Positions 43,216-54,790 of a DNA stretch of 64,000 nucleotides are shown here, in pieces (the first letter of the stretch is position 1; every line of letters begins with the position of its first letter). A model generated the notes under the pieces. That model was not told the DNA's origin, did not search any database, and saw nothing but the letters and a program-made list of their open reading frames with translations. The position numbers were made by a program, and so were the translations under genes. Origin of the DNA: Acheta domesticus. Its lineage: Eukaryota; Arthropoda; Insecta; Orthoptera; Gryllidae. The stretch covers positions 222,685,977-222,749,976 of the forward strand of contig JAHLJT010009436.1 of the NCBI GenBank assembly GCA_031308135.1. Reading direction: 5' to 3'.

Positions 43216-45264
43216 CGGTAGGGGTTTTTTGTTGTAGTTTTCAATACGCATAAGTTTTTGCTTCTCGAGGAATGTTCGTTTTTTTTATTAATTGTAGTTG
43301 AAACTACGTACATTCTTTAATTCTGAAGATAGGAAGCATGAAATGGTCCTTGTAACAGTATAAGAGCGTACAGTGTACCTGTTTATTATACAGTTATTTA
43401 AAATGAAACTATTGTAATCCATAAGTACCTCCTGTTCATCTTCAAATCTGAGATATAATTCCAGAATCTCAACACTTCACTGCCACTTTTGATGTGCCAC
43501 TTTTTACTTGCATTCAGTATTAACGTGGTCAGTCCAGTGAAAGTAACGTAAAAAAAGAAGAGTGTCGGAGTCATGAAAACTAGCCGTCCACGCGAACGTA
43601 TGGATTTTTCTATCATTTGTATAAGGACATACTTCAAAGAAGCAGAGATCACGATTTAACAGGACTTGTGGCGCTCGTTCCACCACGGGGTTAATTTCTA
43701 AACTTATTTGCAAGATCAACAATATCCATGTGACTTATGAAATTTAGGAAGTTTTATTTCAATAAAAATTGAGATTAGAAACATAATGAAGTATCACCGC
43801 GTTTGCTACGTCTAATTCGCAGCTTTTTCGTAAGGTTTTCTTGACCTTATTTTTTGATGTCTTGTCATCGGGTCGTGGAGCTCGTCGCATGGGCGAAAGC
43901 TGATGGTCATTCAAGTGTTCATCTTCGGAGCCTGGTTGGTAACCTCTCCGTCTTCCAGATCTTGTTTAATATCCTGGGGCTCGACTCCTTTTGCTGTGAA
44001 TCCAAGGCTTCTTTGCCCTCCGCTGACAGCGTATTTTCGTCATCTGTCGTCTCCCAGCTTTACCGTTCTAAAACCTAGGTAACTCGCAGTTAACCACCGG
44101 GCCTGCAGTACACGCGCGAATGTGATTTTTCAGTTATAACGTGAAAATGGTCATGATTAACTAGGAAGCAATTGACATGTGCTTACATTTTGTGTAAGCA
44201 CATGCTCCACTGCTTCTGAATAAGTGCGCAACGTAACTGCTACGATGAATGCCCACTGTATATAACTTATAGAATTATAAACTGCTCCCGGTCTAGCAGT
44301 GCTGGATTGTGTAAACCACAGCAAAGATCTAGCCAGTTCTAAGAAGGGAGGTTTTCTCATACTTCTGATTCTCCCAAAATGTCGTTAGTGTCTCTCCTTT
44401 TGTAGTTGGAATTCTGTTTTTGTTTAGAATGGAAAAATCTCTCTTCCTAGATCCACCTTAGTTTTCGCAAATACAATAGCTTTATCCTAGGAACAATGAG
44501 CCTTAACTCTAGAAGGTGTCGGTGAAACGGACTCTGTTCTCCTAGGAACTGGAAATGCGATTCTTGGAACTCTTGTCTCTCGATAAAGCGAAGCAGCCCA
44601 GTGTAGGAGAAAGTTCTCGGAACTCAGTTGCAATGGTTTGGTAGGGGCTGATGCCGAAATTGCAAGAACAGTTACTTCTTAAGTCAAAATTGAAATAAAG
44701 GTACTAAATTCAGATCATTGTTTTTGGTTAAAGTCCTTCGCTAAGAATGTGAAGCATACCATCCACATGTGCTCATACACTAGTACATTAATGTGGATGT
44801 AGTCGTTTTGTTTAAAAAAATTAAAATCTCTTAATTTTTCACAACGTCTGACAATTTATCTTCATCTGTGTGCGAATCTTCATTTTGGGGTTGGACATCG
44901 TTAACGTGCTACAAATTCCCGAGAGTTCGATGCATGTGTTTCTGAGAAGCTATCAAACAGGTTCAGGAGCGGAATAAACACGTGCTGAACACTGTTGCTA
45001 ACCGAAGGAGACTACCTCTGAGAAATCCAGACATTTTGTGTTCGAGAGAAATCTTATTAAATGTTCTGTCCAGTAGCCTTTAAATTCGCAGATTTCATTC
45101 AGACCCCTCAAAATTATAAATGGATATATGTATATTTTTTTTAAATTCCTACTGAAACTTAAACGGAATTTCCGTTTGTTTTCGACAATGTAAGTTCGAA
45201 TGAAATTTTTGTGCAACTTGTCTTAACACTCCAGTGCAATCGCTGAATGAGTCATCATAATCTT
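43216..45264. other. Intergenic, no gene seen
   Basis: AT-rich DNA. Apart from the hairpin at 44176-44204 no structure was recognised. Confidence 0.55.
44176..44204. repeat. Perfect 12-bp-stem hairpin
   Basis: CATGTGCTTACA is followed by a five-base loop and its exact complement TGTAAGCACATG. Too short for a typical miRNA precursor. It could be a protein-binding inverted repeat. Confidence 0.8.
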
Positions 45265-47010
45265 CTATACGCCATGTGTGTGCGGATGGGTCCGGGAAGA
45301 CCCGTGCGTGGCGCATCTCGTGTAGTCTCGCGCGCCGAGTCGCGTCGGCTTGCTGCGCGCCTCGCGCGGACCGGGGACTACTCCCCGCGCGTATTTATTA
45401 TGCGCGGCACAAAGCCGTCCCCGCCGGCCCTCGTTCTCGCGCGCGGAACGGTATTGAGTGGCCCCACGTGCCGGCGGGCGAGCGGGCGGAAGGCGTGTGC
45501 TGAGGCGGTGGAGGCGGCGTCGGCGAGACGCGGGGTCGAGGACCGCGGCCGAGCGCTGACCTCGGCGAAGCGCGCGCGCGTGGCCCCGCAGCAGCAGTGG
45601 TGGCGGCCGGCCGCCACGTGGGGCGGCGGCCTCGGCGCTGGGCGGCTGCCAGTGGGAGTGTCGCCCCGCTGTGCGCCCTGCGCGGCCGGTGGGCTCTGGC
45701 TCTGACTAGCTCCGCGCGCAGAGCGGCGCTCTCGGTGCGGTGGCGGCGACTCGCGCCCGAAACGATCCTGCGCTCCCAGGAAGCGGCAGATGCGATGCCG
45801 CCGCCTCCGCCTCCGCCGCCTGCTACTGCGAACGCCTGACGTCACGGGCGATTCCGCGAAGCGCGGCGCCGGCGCCGCAACGGCGTCGCGACGCTTCGTC
45901 GGTCGCCGGGCGGCGTGGGCAGAGGCGGGCCGGGGGGTGGGGCGGCAGGTGCCGAGCGGCGTGACGTCACCGCTCAGCGATGACGCAACCCGCACGTCAC
46001 GACTCGGCATTGACGTCGTCCAGGGCCGCCAACGCCGCCACCCGGGACTGCGGGGTCTCCTCCCCGCCCGCGCTCCGTCCGCCGCGCTCCCCGCCCTTCG
46101 CGCCGCGCCGCGGGGGCGGGGCGAGGCGTCTGCGGCGCCGTCGCGTTGGCAGCAGCGCCGCACGCGCCGCTCGCGACCGGTGGCGCAAGTGGCGGTAGAG
46201 GTGGGGGGCGTCGGCGGACGGGGAGCCGCCCGGGCGGCGGCCGTCTCCGCCGCTGCCGCAGTCGTCCGCTGACGCGCCCCGTAGGCAGTCGCGTCTCCGC
46301 TCTTGGTCGCCGACGCCTCCGCTCCGCTCAGCCTACGCTCGCGCCGCAGCCGCACCCGGGCTCATTGCGGGGTTGGCATGTGATGTTCGCTCCAGACCGT
46401 CTTCTGTGCGCACGCCCCTGTTCTCTGCGAGGGAACACGCCTCGTCCCATGGTGGATCCTGCGGACTTTCTGGCCGACAGCTTCCACCACCACTACTGCG
46501 ATCAACAGGTACGATGTCGTCTTCCACGGTCCCTGTCGGTGCCGGCCTGCTTCGTTCTGCCCCACCCTCCCCCGACCCGACCCGAAGCGCGCGCGCGCGC
46601 GCACGGCGCCGGCGGCGCCGGCACCGGCACCCCTTACGTAAGCGGCGCCACCGCGGCCGCACCGTCACGTGAGCGACGGCCGTCCCGCGCGAGATAAGTG
46701 CTGCGCGGCGCCCTGACGTCACCGGTGGATGGGTTACGTAACGGCACATGATCGGCGCGCGCCCGCGCTCGAAATAGGGAGAGCGTTGAGGGAGGGCGGG
46801 GGCGCTGCGAGCGAGGGTGGTTGAGGCGGCCACGTGCGCGTCGCGCCGCGCCGCCCCCGCGGGGGCGATGACCCTGGCGACGGGCGCTCCTCTGCCTCGT
46901 GGAGTTCCGCCAGCAGCTCCACCACGCCGCGCCGCGCCGCGCCTCGCGTCGCCTCGCAAGCACGGCACCCCTAAAAGCTTCGCCCACATGCGGCATTCGG
47001 AGAGTCGCTC
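45265..47010. promoter_or_regulatory. Large GC/CpG-rich island 11 with CRE cluster
   Basis: The largest island in the window (~1.75 kb). It has three perfect CRE palindromes TGACGTCA (45837-45844, 45962-45969, 46714-46721), CRE-like words TGACGCAA (~45981) and TGACGTCG (~46011), TTACGTAA-type sites (~46634 and ~46732) and several CACGTG E-boxes. AT-rich words TATTTATTATG (~45391) and GAAATAGGG (~46771) are embedded. This is the best promoter candidate in the window, possibly of a CREB-responsive gene. Long frames on both strands (up to 325 codons on minus) overlap each other and are treated as compositional. Confidence 0.55.
46449..46508 (+). CDS. Candidate first coding exon (20 codons) in the CRE-rich island
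   Basis: An ATG in strong context (CCCATGG) opens 20 codons reading MVDPADFLADSFHHHYCDQQ and ending exactly at CAG|GTACGA, a reasonable splice donor in phase 0. The residue mix (acidic start, His cluster) is less repetitive than the surrounding GC-rich frames. The position within the island, ~470-600 bp downstream of the CRE pair, suits a 5' exon. No following exon was identified and the gene is not recognised. It does not join in frame to PRL-1 through the acceptor at ~57350. Confidence 0.3.
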
Positions 47011-49179
47011 GAGAAGTGGGGAGGGGTTCCTTGCTCGTGTTGTACGCCAAAATGTCGGTGCTCGCTTTACCCGCTGTTGGTCTCTTGCCTTTCATCAAAG
47101 GCAGCTAATAATGCCGAGCACCCGGAGCCGAATGCAGCGTATGTGGCGCCGCCTAAAGGGTTGTTGCAGGGAGTGGCTGGTCGCAGTCTCTGCCTGTCGG
47201 GCGGGACGCGATCCTCGGAAAGCGCGCGTCCGCCTTCCACATGCCGAAGGCGCTGCCCGTGCGGGATGTGGTTACGTCATGGCTTGGTTTGGCCGTGGTC
47301 GTAAATCATTGCCGGTCTTTCATTTCATGTCACGTATGGGAGCGAGCTTGCAAACCAGGAGTGCGTGGTTTTGCGCGGGATGGCGCGGACTGGAAAGGAG
47401 AACGCAAGGTGTAATCCCCCCCCCCACTACAGCCAAGTCATTGATCCCGTATAGTTATGAATGCACCAGGTATAATGTGAATGCCCTTGATTTAAATTTG
47501 CATTTAAAATGCAGTCACTAAACGTGAACCGCATTGAAAACTGTAAGAAGTACGGCTAAGTTCGCAGTATGGCATTTGTTATAAGTAGCTGGTTAAATTC
47601 GCATATTATCCGGATGGTTCGTTTAAAGCCGTACGACTGACGAACTGAAAGTTTAATGCCAACACTAGCCGATGGAATGCGAAATTAATCTCAGAGCGCT
47701 CAAAATGTTATTAGAATGTGAGGAGTATTCGAAAGAAGCATTTTTGTCGTAATACATGTTAGAAATAAAGCGTTGTACACATTCAAATAGTTTATATAAA
47801 TCCCGGTTGCCGGAACTTGACCTGGGAAATACGTAGCGAAGATTCAACTGAGGTAAGAGTATATCGTGAGGTTAGGTTAGGTGGACACGTGTAAACAAAA
47901 ATTACACGCAGGTGGTGCTGGAAGCGTCTCGCCTTTAACTAGCCGTAGAAACTTCTCATCAGTCTGATCCGATGCATCACAAACTATTCACGCCACCGTG
48001 AAGTACTTAACCTATCCGATCAACCTCGTGTTTCGTAATATCCACATCATTCGAAGTATACTTCGAAGCTATTAAATTTCGAACTTCATCCACCTCGTGT
48101 ATAATGTGAAAATTAACTCGCTAACTCTAAAATTAGATTTGAATATAAGCCGGAACACGTTTCCAGTACCGCATGATTTGGGCCGGGGGTGAACGATTAA
48201 ATAAAGAACTTATTACCGGACAGTCTTCTCTAATCCATTTCTTACATGCCCCCCCCCCCCGTGACGGTCACGCCCTTTCGTAACAGTAACATTCAGACAG
48301 AAACTGAGAAGTGTCTGGTTTTACACATGCGAATTTTTTTTCATTTAATTAAAACTGTCGATAAATCTAAAGGGTAAGATTGTTAAGAAAAGCGGACACA
48401 CCTCATAGAATCAGCCAAGTCGCGAGGTATAAATCAGATCTCAGAAATCTGCCAACTTGCTTCTTGGATCCACGCATTGTAACAGGCCTAAATGTAAATG
48501 ACCTGGGACACCCCGGCGTCAGACTTGCGCCACATTGTGCAAGATGGTTTGGCTCAACACTTGGATGCTGTGACTATAAAGCAGCTGGTGGGCTCGACCT
48601 TTTCCTGTATGGTACGTCGCGCCGTGAAATACGGGCGGGACGGGTCGCAGCTACACAATTCTATTTTTTTTAAATACTTACGATTTTAAGCTAGGCGTTA
48701 TCAATATCACTCGAGTAAGGTGATGAAAAACTTGGATTAATTTGATTAACTGTAGGTTCAGGAATCTTCTGTTTCTTTTCGTAAAATTATTTAAAGAATT
48801 CAAGATCCTTCTCTGGGAATTACCCCCGACTCGACCCATGCGTGCATGCAATTATTTGTTTAGCATCGACTTTGCCCATAGCTCTCGCGGTATTTCCAGA
48901 TTTCTGTTAATTGTCATTACTCTTGTTTTGCGATATAATGTCTGCAAACAAATGTCAATGTTCGTTTTTTGGTTCGCATTGCGCAATGAGATTTTAATTT
49001 ATTTATATATTTATTTATTTTTCAATGTTTGTTCCTCCACATAAAACAATTAACACATTTTTTACGGAATCGAAAGCGTGCAAGAATACTGAGTAGGCGA
49101 CCCGATTGGCGATTGTCAAAAATTAGGATGTGGTATTTCAGACGCGAAGTGCTTCCCTGAAGCGAGTAGTGCTCTAGCT
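47011..49179. other. Intergenic, no gene seen
   Basis: AT-rich sequence. It contains short C-runs, a GGTTAGGTTAGG word near 47872 and the palindrome annotated separately. No gene recognised. Confidence 0.55.
48050..48067. repeat. Perfect 18-bp palindrome
   Basis: TTCGAAGTATACTTCGAA is its own complement. Possible dimeric protein-binding site. No role is shown. Confidence 0.8.
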
Positions 49180-49690
49180 GCGGAATGTGCGGTTGTCGTG
49201 TGCGCTCGGTCGCGCCAGGAAGACGCGCGCGGGCGGGTGCAGCAAGTGCTCCAGATGGGTGCCGGCGCGGGGGCGTTTCTCCCCTCCCCTCCCCTCCCCT
49301 CCCCTCCGCCCCGCTTCGTCCCCGCTCCGCCCCGACATCGGCGGCGGCGGCGGCGGCCCGGCCTGGCCGACCCGGCGGCGCGTAGCGCAGCCCAGAATAG
49401 TCCGGCGCCGGGATCAATAACGGGTCCCGCCCGCTCCGCCACCGCCACCGCCTCCACCGCCGTTCAGCGCGCGCTCCGGGCTGCCCCGGTCGTCGCGGGG
49501 CGAAGCGGGGTGCGGAGCGGGCGTCTGGAGGCGCCCCCGTGCCCGCGCCCGCCCCCTGGCCACGCCCACGATCCCGGCCGCTGCACGTGGAGCCTTCGCG
49601 GAGGCCGCGCGTGCGATGTGCAAACCGCCACCCCGCCCACGGCGAGCACCTCCCACCCCGCGTGGCGCCTTCGGCCTCCCGCGGCGATTG
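49180..49690. promoter_or_regulatory. GC/CpG-rich island 12
   Basis: A 510-bp island with a (CCCCT)n array, dense GGCGG triplets and an AGAATAGTCC word (~49396). A TATTTAAAA word lies at its right edge (~49700). Overlapping frames on both strands are not called. A possible promoter upstream of PRL-1, 8 kb from its start codon. Confidence 0.4.
49280..49307 (+). repeat. (CCCCT)n pentanucleotide array
   Basis: About five CCCCT units within GC island 12. Confidence 0.92.
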
Positions 49691-51544
49691 GATTCCAGTA
49701 TTTAAAACAAAATTGTTTCCGGTCAACTGTCGGTGCGTATCTGGTTGCCACAGTTGACCAGCACCCTCGATCTTAAGTAATGTTCTTGCAGATGGAGAGA
49801 ATGTCGCACCCATATGGTCACATCTCGTCCATTTTTGCTTTCTTGCCCACTGCGTACATTCTTAGAAGAGAGAGCGCATTGGAATGTCGCGGCGAAAAGG
49901 GCGATTTTTCACTGAAAAAACTCGCATTGTGGATCCCCGGTAGCGAAAAGTGGAGGACTTACTCCCACATGTGGTAAATTACTTCTTCGAATAAGCTCTA
50001 GACTCAGATTCCACATTTTGTGGGTCCTTGACAGCGGAAAATGACTTACGGCCACACGTCCGTCGCCCTTAAACACTCGCGCTTAAACCATTCAAAGGAT
50101 TTTTTTCCAAAATGGATGTTCCCCAATTGATCCGGCCCGACCTGATATCCTGAGAATTTCAAATGATTTTTTTGAATTTTGGAGGTTCTTGATATAGAGA
50201 ACTTTGAAGTAATGGAGGCAAAGTGGTGGAAATTGTTATTTGTATGCATAATGTCCTGCGAATACTGTTGCAATTCTGATTTAATCATGTTTGTAGATAG
50301 GTAAGAAATAGCAACTGTTTCAGTCTGCCGAAGTAATTACAGGTTTGGACCTCATGCTCTAGGTTTGGTAAAGTTCTATAAGTGATGGTTGAAATGCTAG
50401 TGTACGTAGAAATTGCAGTGTAATAACGTAACTGTTACTAATGCGAGAAAAAAAACCCTGCTGTTGTAGCACGACCTTTAAATTGCATACGCAAACTCAT
50501 CGCGTACTTTCGAGTGTATTTCCTAATATTGCCGTTGCACTACAAAAGCGACACATCTAAACAGTCATAAATTTCAGTTAAATAAGGAAATGGATTCAGA
50601 AAATGATGCACTTCTTTACTAGAAAAATAATGATGGTTTACAAAAAAGCCGGTATATAGAGTAACACTTCCCTTTAGCCGCGACATACTGTGACAGTAAA
50701 GGTAAAACTTTTCTGATAAGCAAATTAAAAACTTTGATGCTGGAAATACTGTCTGTAAACATCGCGACACCATAATTCTTACATAACTTATTGTAGTTTA
50801 CAAATATTCAAAGTTGTAACTGTAACATTCCAGTTTGAAACTCTCGCGTCGCGAAATATTGTAGCAAATTGGAAGGTCATTCAATAAAAAAAATAGTAAT
50901 AAGTATTTGGAATTACAAAAACTAAAGCTTTTCACTGTTCCGACGAGCACATTAAATGAACGTAAATGCGGCAAAGTCTTAAGTGTTCAGTTCGCTTTTT
51001 AACTGGAGATTCGTTCAAAAAATGAAGCATTAATTCAGTGCCATCTCTAGTTCCTAGAGACGGCACTGATTAATTTTATACCTTTGAGTAACTGAAACGA
51101 AGAGAACTAGCATTCTTCCACACTTGTTATTTCCACAGTTGAATGAACTAAAGTAGTAAAAATATTAAATATGGACTATTACGCTCCATTGTGTTCACGA
51201 AAATTCAAGAAAAAACCTTGTACACGAAAGTTTGAGATTGGCTAGGAATAGGCCTATTTGAATATGAAGGGGAATGTGTCTTCCTGCATACTTCCGGGAA
51301 GGGATTTAAATGCGAATGAGGTCGATGTTCGGATCTGAATCACAAGAAAAAAAATCTATCTTTGCTGCGGTGTTTACTGCAGGTCAGTTCAAGCGATGAT
51401 TGCACGTGATATTTTCGAGGAATCGGTTCGTTTCGGACGTGTAAACAAGATATTTTTTCGCGTCTGTCCTTTCTTCGTCGCGGCGATTACGGGTGCGAGC
51501 GAGCTGAGCAAACGAGTTGAACGCGGTTTGGGATGAGACAACAG

Positions 51545-51663
51545 AACATCGATGTTTCTAAACATAGAAACCAATGCCAACGACACATAGATGAACACCG
51601 ATGCTCAACATTAAAACATAATGTTAATAAAACATCCAAAACCATCGATGTTTTTAAACATGG
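51545..51663. repeat. Cluster of CATCGATG palindromes and a short hairpin
   Basis: CATCGATGTTTCTAAACAT at 51547 and CATCGATGTTTTTAAACATG at 51643 are near-copies. Between them AACATTA and TAATGTT (51607-51625) form a perfect 7-bp stem. ATCGAT is the core of insect DREF/BEAF-type boundary and promoter elements, but this spacing may equally be a degenerate repeat. Confidence 0.45.
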
Positions 51664-51913
51664 TGTTCAACAGTGGATTAGTAACCATTTGAAGTTTACG
51701 CGAGGGGAGGGGATTTAATTTGAAAGTGTTATTGTTTATTAACTTTTCGTCAGTTAAATGTCAATTACTCAAATCAGGGTAATTAACTGAACATGGTTAA
51801 TCTGATAGTATAATTGAAAATTAATATGGGTTTCTTAATTGACGATACTTTATTTTTAATTTTTCTCTATTTATAATAATTTTTCGTCAATTTATTAAAA
51901 TCGATATTCGATT

Positions 51914-52070
51914 GGGGGTCATCCATAAATTAGGTAACGCTAAAGGGGGAGGGAGAAAGGTCTGAGGCACCGTTACGCTGCGTTACATAGAGATAGGGAA
52001 GTGCGTTACAAGGGGGAAGGAGTATTGTAAATACTCGAAATTTGCGTTACGTACTTTATGAACAGCCCCT
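51914..52070. mobile_element. Short MITE (~157 bp) with ~27-bp imperfect terminal inverted repeats
   Basis: The left end, with the words GGGGGTCATCCATAAA and GGTAACGC, pairs with the complement of the right end (GCGTTACGTACTTTATG then AACAGCCCC). The pattern GGGGxxxTCATAAAxTAxGTAACG at both ends with G-rich GGGGGAGGG in between resembles a widespread insect short element. The target duplication is not clear. Confidence 0.6.
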
Positions 52071-52204
52071 TTTTAATATTTCACTCTGGCTACATTAGTC
52101 TGAAGAACGTTCCATTTGTAAATATTGGCAAATTATAAAAGGATTTCGATTTTTTTCATTAAAAGAATTAAAACCATCGGTAAAGCAATCGAAGTGGCAT
52201 CCTA

Positions 52205-52405
52205 GTCTGGAGCAGGTGCGGTGAGGCGGAGAGCGAGGCGAGAGCGCGCGCCTCCGCCCGCGGCGGGGCAACTCGTCGGGAATTCCCCGCGCGGGGCCCG
52301 AACGCTTCTGCGAGCGGCGCGCAACTCGGAGCTGCGCTTCTCTGAAGTCGCCCGCGCGCCCATCCCCCCCCCCCCGTTCCTGACCACCCCGCGCCTCCGC
52401 GGGAA
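52205..52405. promoter_or_regulatory. GC/CpG-rich island 13
   Basis: A 200-bp CpG-rich block, the last strong island before the CpG-poor PRL-1 region. Overlapping plus and minus frames are not called. A possible promoter. Confidence 0.35.
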
Positions 52406-54489
52406 ACGTGTTGGGGGTTTTGTGTCCATAGTTTCTTATAAATCGTTAAAAAAAATGTAATGTCCGTAATACTCAGAGAGGAGATTGGAATTTGTAACCG
52501 CCGGAGGGACTAATGTCGGGACATTTTGTTTTGTTGAATGACATGATCAGGAGCTGTCGGTGTTCCACGCTCTATCAGAACTTCTGAGGTAAACGCATAC
52601 GGGAAAATGTTAGTATCGCTTTCGGAAAAGTACCTCTGGCATTTGTATAACCGTGTTGCAGAAGGTGCAGAATTCAAATGTCAGAAGTGCGCGCGCTCTT
52701 TAGAAGCCGTATTTGGCAGGAGTACAATTTGTCCGTTGTCCGGCGAGGATTAACAGGGAAGATACGAAAACAAACGCTTCACACATTATAGTTTTCACGT
52801 TGATCCCCCTTCTAGACAGGTGTTTAGAGAAATTCAGAATTTCAATCAATTTTCAGAATCTCTATCAGAATTTCAGCATAGTCCCACAGCACGTTATAGC
52901 CTTGACGCCAAGAGGCCGGTCGCCCGAGAGATCAGTGGTCACGGAACTGCCGCGGCCTTGAGCGCAGCTACAAAGCCGACCTTACAAGTTTCATTGACAT
53001 GGATGTGGTACAATTATTACTGGTAGGGCAGAATTCAGCTTCGCTCTTTACCTTCAGTGATAACTGGACGATTTAGAGATGCACAGATGCAAAATGAGTA
53101 ATGTCGCCTCTGTATACTCCCTGCGACACCAAAAAAAAAAAAAAAAAAACACATCGCTTTCCGAGCCGATTCTATACTTAGGCCCATCCAGTTTACAGTT
53201 TAGACTCGGCTAAAATACTGATCCCTGTTCTAGTCGCTGAGTTTCCAGTTGTCCCCAATTGAATTTTTCTCTTCTCCAAAGACATCTGGTGACTAAGCAC
53301 AAATATACACCGTTAATTTTAGTTTTTCTGAAGCCCGGAACCCAACCTGACACACAGAAGCGAAAATTTGCTTAAACCAGTTGCATCCTACGCAAGACAC
53401 GAGGCGTACGGTGGATGCGAATTGCACATTCGTGCCTTGCATAGGAATTAAATACCAACATTTTTGACATTCTCCAAAGATAATGCTAATAAACTTGTCA
53501 AACGCAAAAGAGATAATGGCGTCTCCGTATTACAGCATTGTTCTATAGACATACAGTGCATTTCACGTAACTACCGCATATGCTACTAACGATTGTTTAG
53601 TATTGTATATGTATCGATGTATTGGACGGTGTATGATAGCTTGTTTGTTGTAGGTCATGCTGTTGAATGCGTTAGTACTCGTAAATATTATTTTTCGCTT
53701 TTGGACTACTTGAGTGTTTGGACCCTGCCTGCATACAAACGGCATGCACGCCCTCCGGCATGTCGCTCAGCGTCTGCGCAGCCTTCCCCCCTCCAGTTCC
53801 CACAAACTCCCTCTTGGGCCTGCCACGAGGGCTGGTAGCACTGCCTGTAGTTGGGGCCACATCTAGCTCCACTACTCGTCTGAATCGTGGCCATCGACTT
53901 GGTGTGTGGTTCTATACAAATTGAAATACGCATCTCTGAAAAAATATTGATTTTTTTCTAGTAGCAGAAATAAATTATAATCGTTGTTACCAGAAGTGTA
54001 ATTTCAAGGAGATTCTCATTTATGTTAAACCATTTTACTTAGTGCTTGCTTTGATAACGGACCTCGATCTTACTTTGGTATCTTGATTTTATCTCGGAAT
54101 CTCGTATGTTCTTAAACCCAATTCATGTTGAAGACCTTGTTCTTTATACACACCTAAGAAATCTATACATGTTGAGAGATGATTTGCACAGAGAGAGAAA
54201 GTTTAAATTTCCTTGTTAGTTGGCTGATATTCTTTTATTTGATATGAATCTTTCGAGAAATCCGTAGATTTTTCAAGGCGATTAACCTGGCATTAGACCA
54301 TAATGAGTGACTAGGCGGGGGGTCCATGGTAGTCTTTTTGTCAAAAGAAATGATTAGGACTGTAATTACGAATTGTTAATATTAGTAGTTTTTCTTAGAC
54401 GTTAGTGCCTAAGAAATTAATGTTTAAGGAGAAAAAATACAGCCCGTATTCCTATTATTCCCTTTCACAGCCCGTATTCGTATTTTAAA
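52406..54489. other. Intergenic, no gene seen
   Basis: Mixed sequence with a 19-base A-tract (53131-53149), which could be a retroposed tail, though no element body is recognised upstream. No gene. Confidence 0.5.
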
Positions 54490-54790
54490 AAATGCAGACT
54501 TAACAGCTTGCCCGTCCTAGACATCGCCCCCCGCTGTGTTCGGACAGGGCCTCCGTTGCTTCCGAGAATTTTGGACCTCCCGGGAAGCCTTGTTGTAGTC
54601 TTTCCCGTCGTAGACTCTACCTCTTATCGCCGTTCCAGCTGCATACAAATCCTATTTTCCCAGCTGCTTGAACCACGTGCTTTGGAGCGCCCTGTGTCGT
54701 CACTGCCTTCTCCGGGAAGATCAGCAACCCTTCCCCTAAATAAAATTGTGGAAATCGGTCTTGCCCTTCAGATTCCACCATGAAGGACAT
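54490..54790. promoter_or_regulatory. CpG-retaining patch at the edge of the CpG-poor zone; candidate PRL-1 5' region
   Basis: The last stretch with frequent CpG (for example CCCGTCGTAGAC, ATCGCCGTTCC) before the abrupt drop at about 54.8 kb. In insects with gene-body methylation, CpG loss usually begins just downstream of the transcription start, so the PRL-1 start could lie here. No TATA box or initiator was identified. Confidence 0.25.

Larger units (their letters stand above)
49691..52204. other. Intergenic with palindrome cluster and MITE; no gene
   Basis: AT-rich DNA. The CATCGATG cluster and the small MITE are annotated separately. No coding region recognised. Confidence 0.5.

Noticed and set aside
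42714..43313. Overlapping 165-codon plus and 199-codon minus frames in GC island 10
   Set aside because: Mutually overlapping, no domain, and composition-driven.
45378..46355. 325-codon minus-strand frame in the largest GC island
   Set aside because: Arg/Ala/Pro-rich, overlapped by several equally open frames on both strands and without any domain. GC-rich DNA lacks stop codons by chance.
47868..47884. GGTTAGGTTAGG as an interstitial insect telomere repeat
   Set aside because: Only about two and a half TTAGG units, which is too short to distinguish from chance.
49791..49977. Frame beginning MERMSHPYGHIS directly after a CAG that could be a splice acceptor
   Set aside because: The upstream tract is a weak acceptor, the translation shows no family, and the frame ends without a donor.
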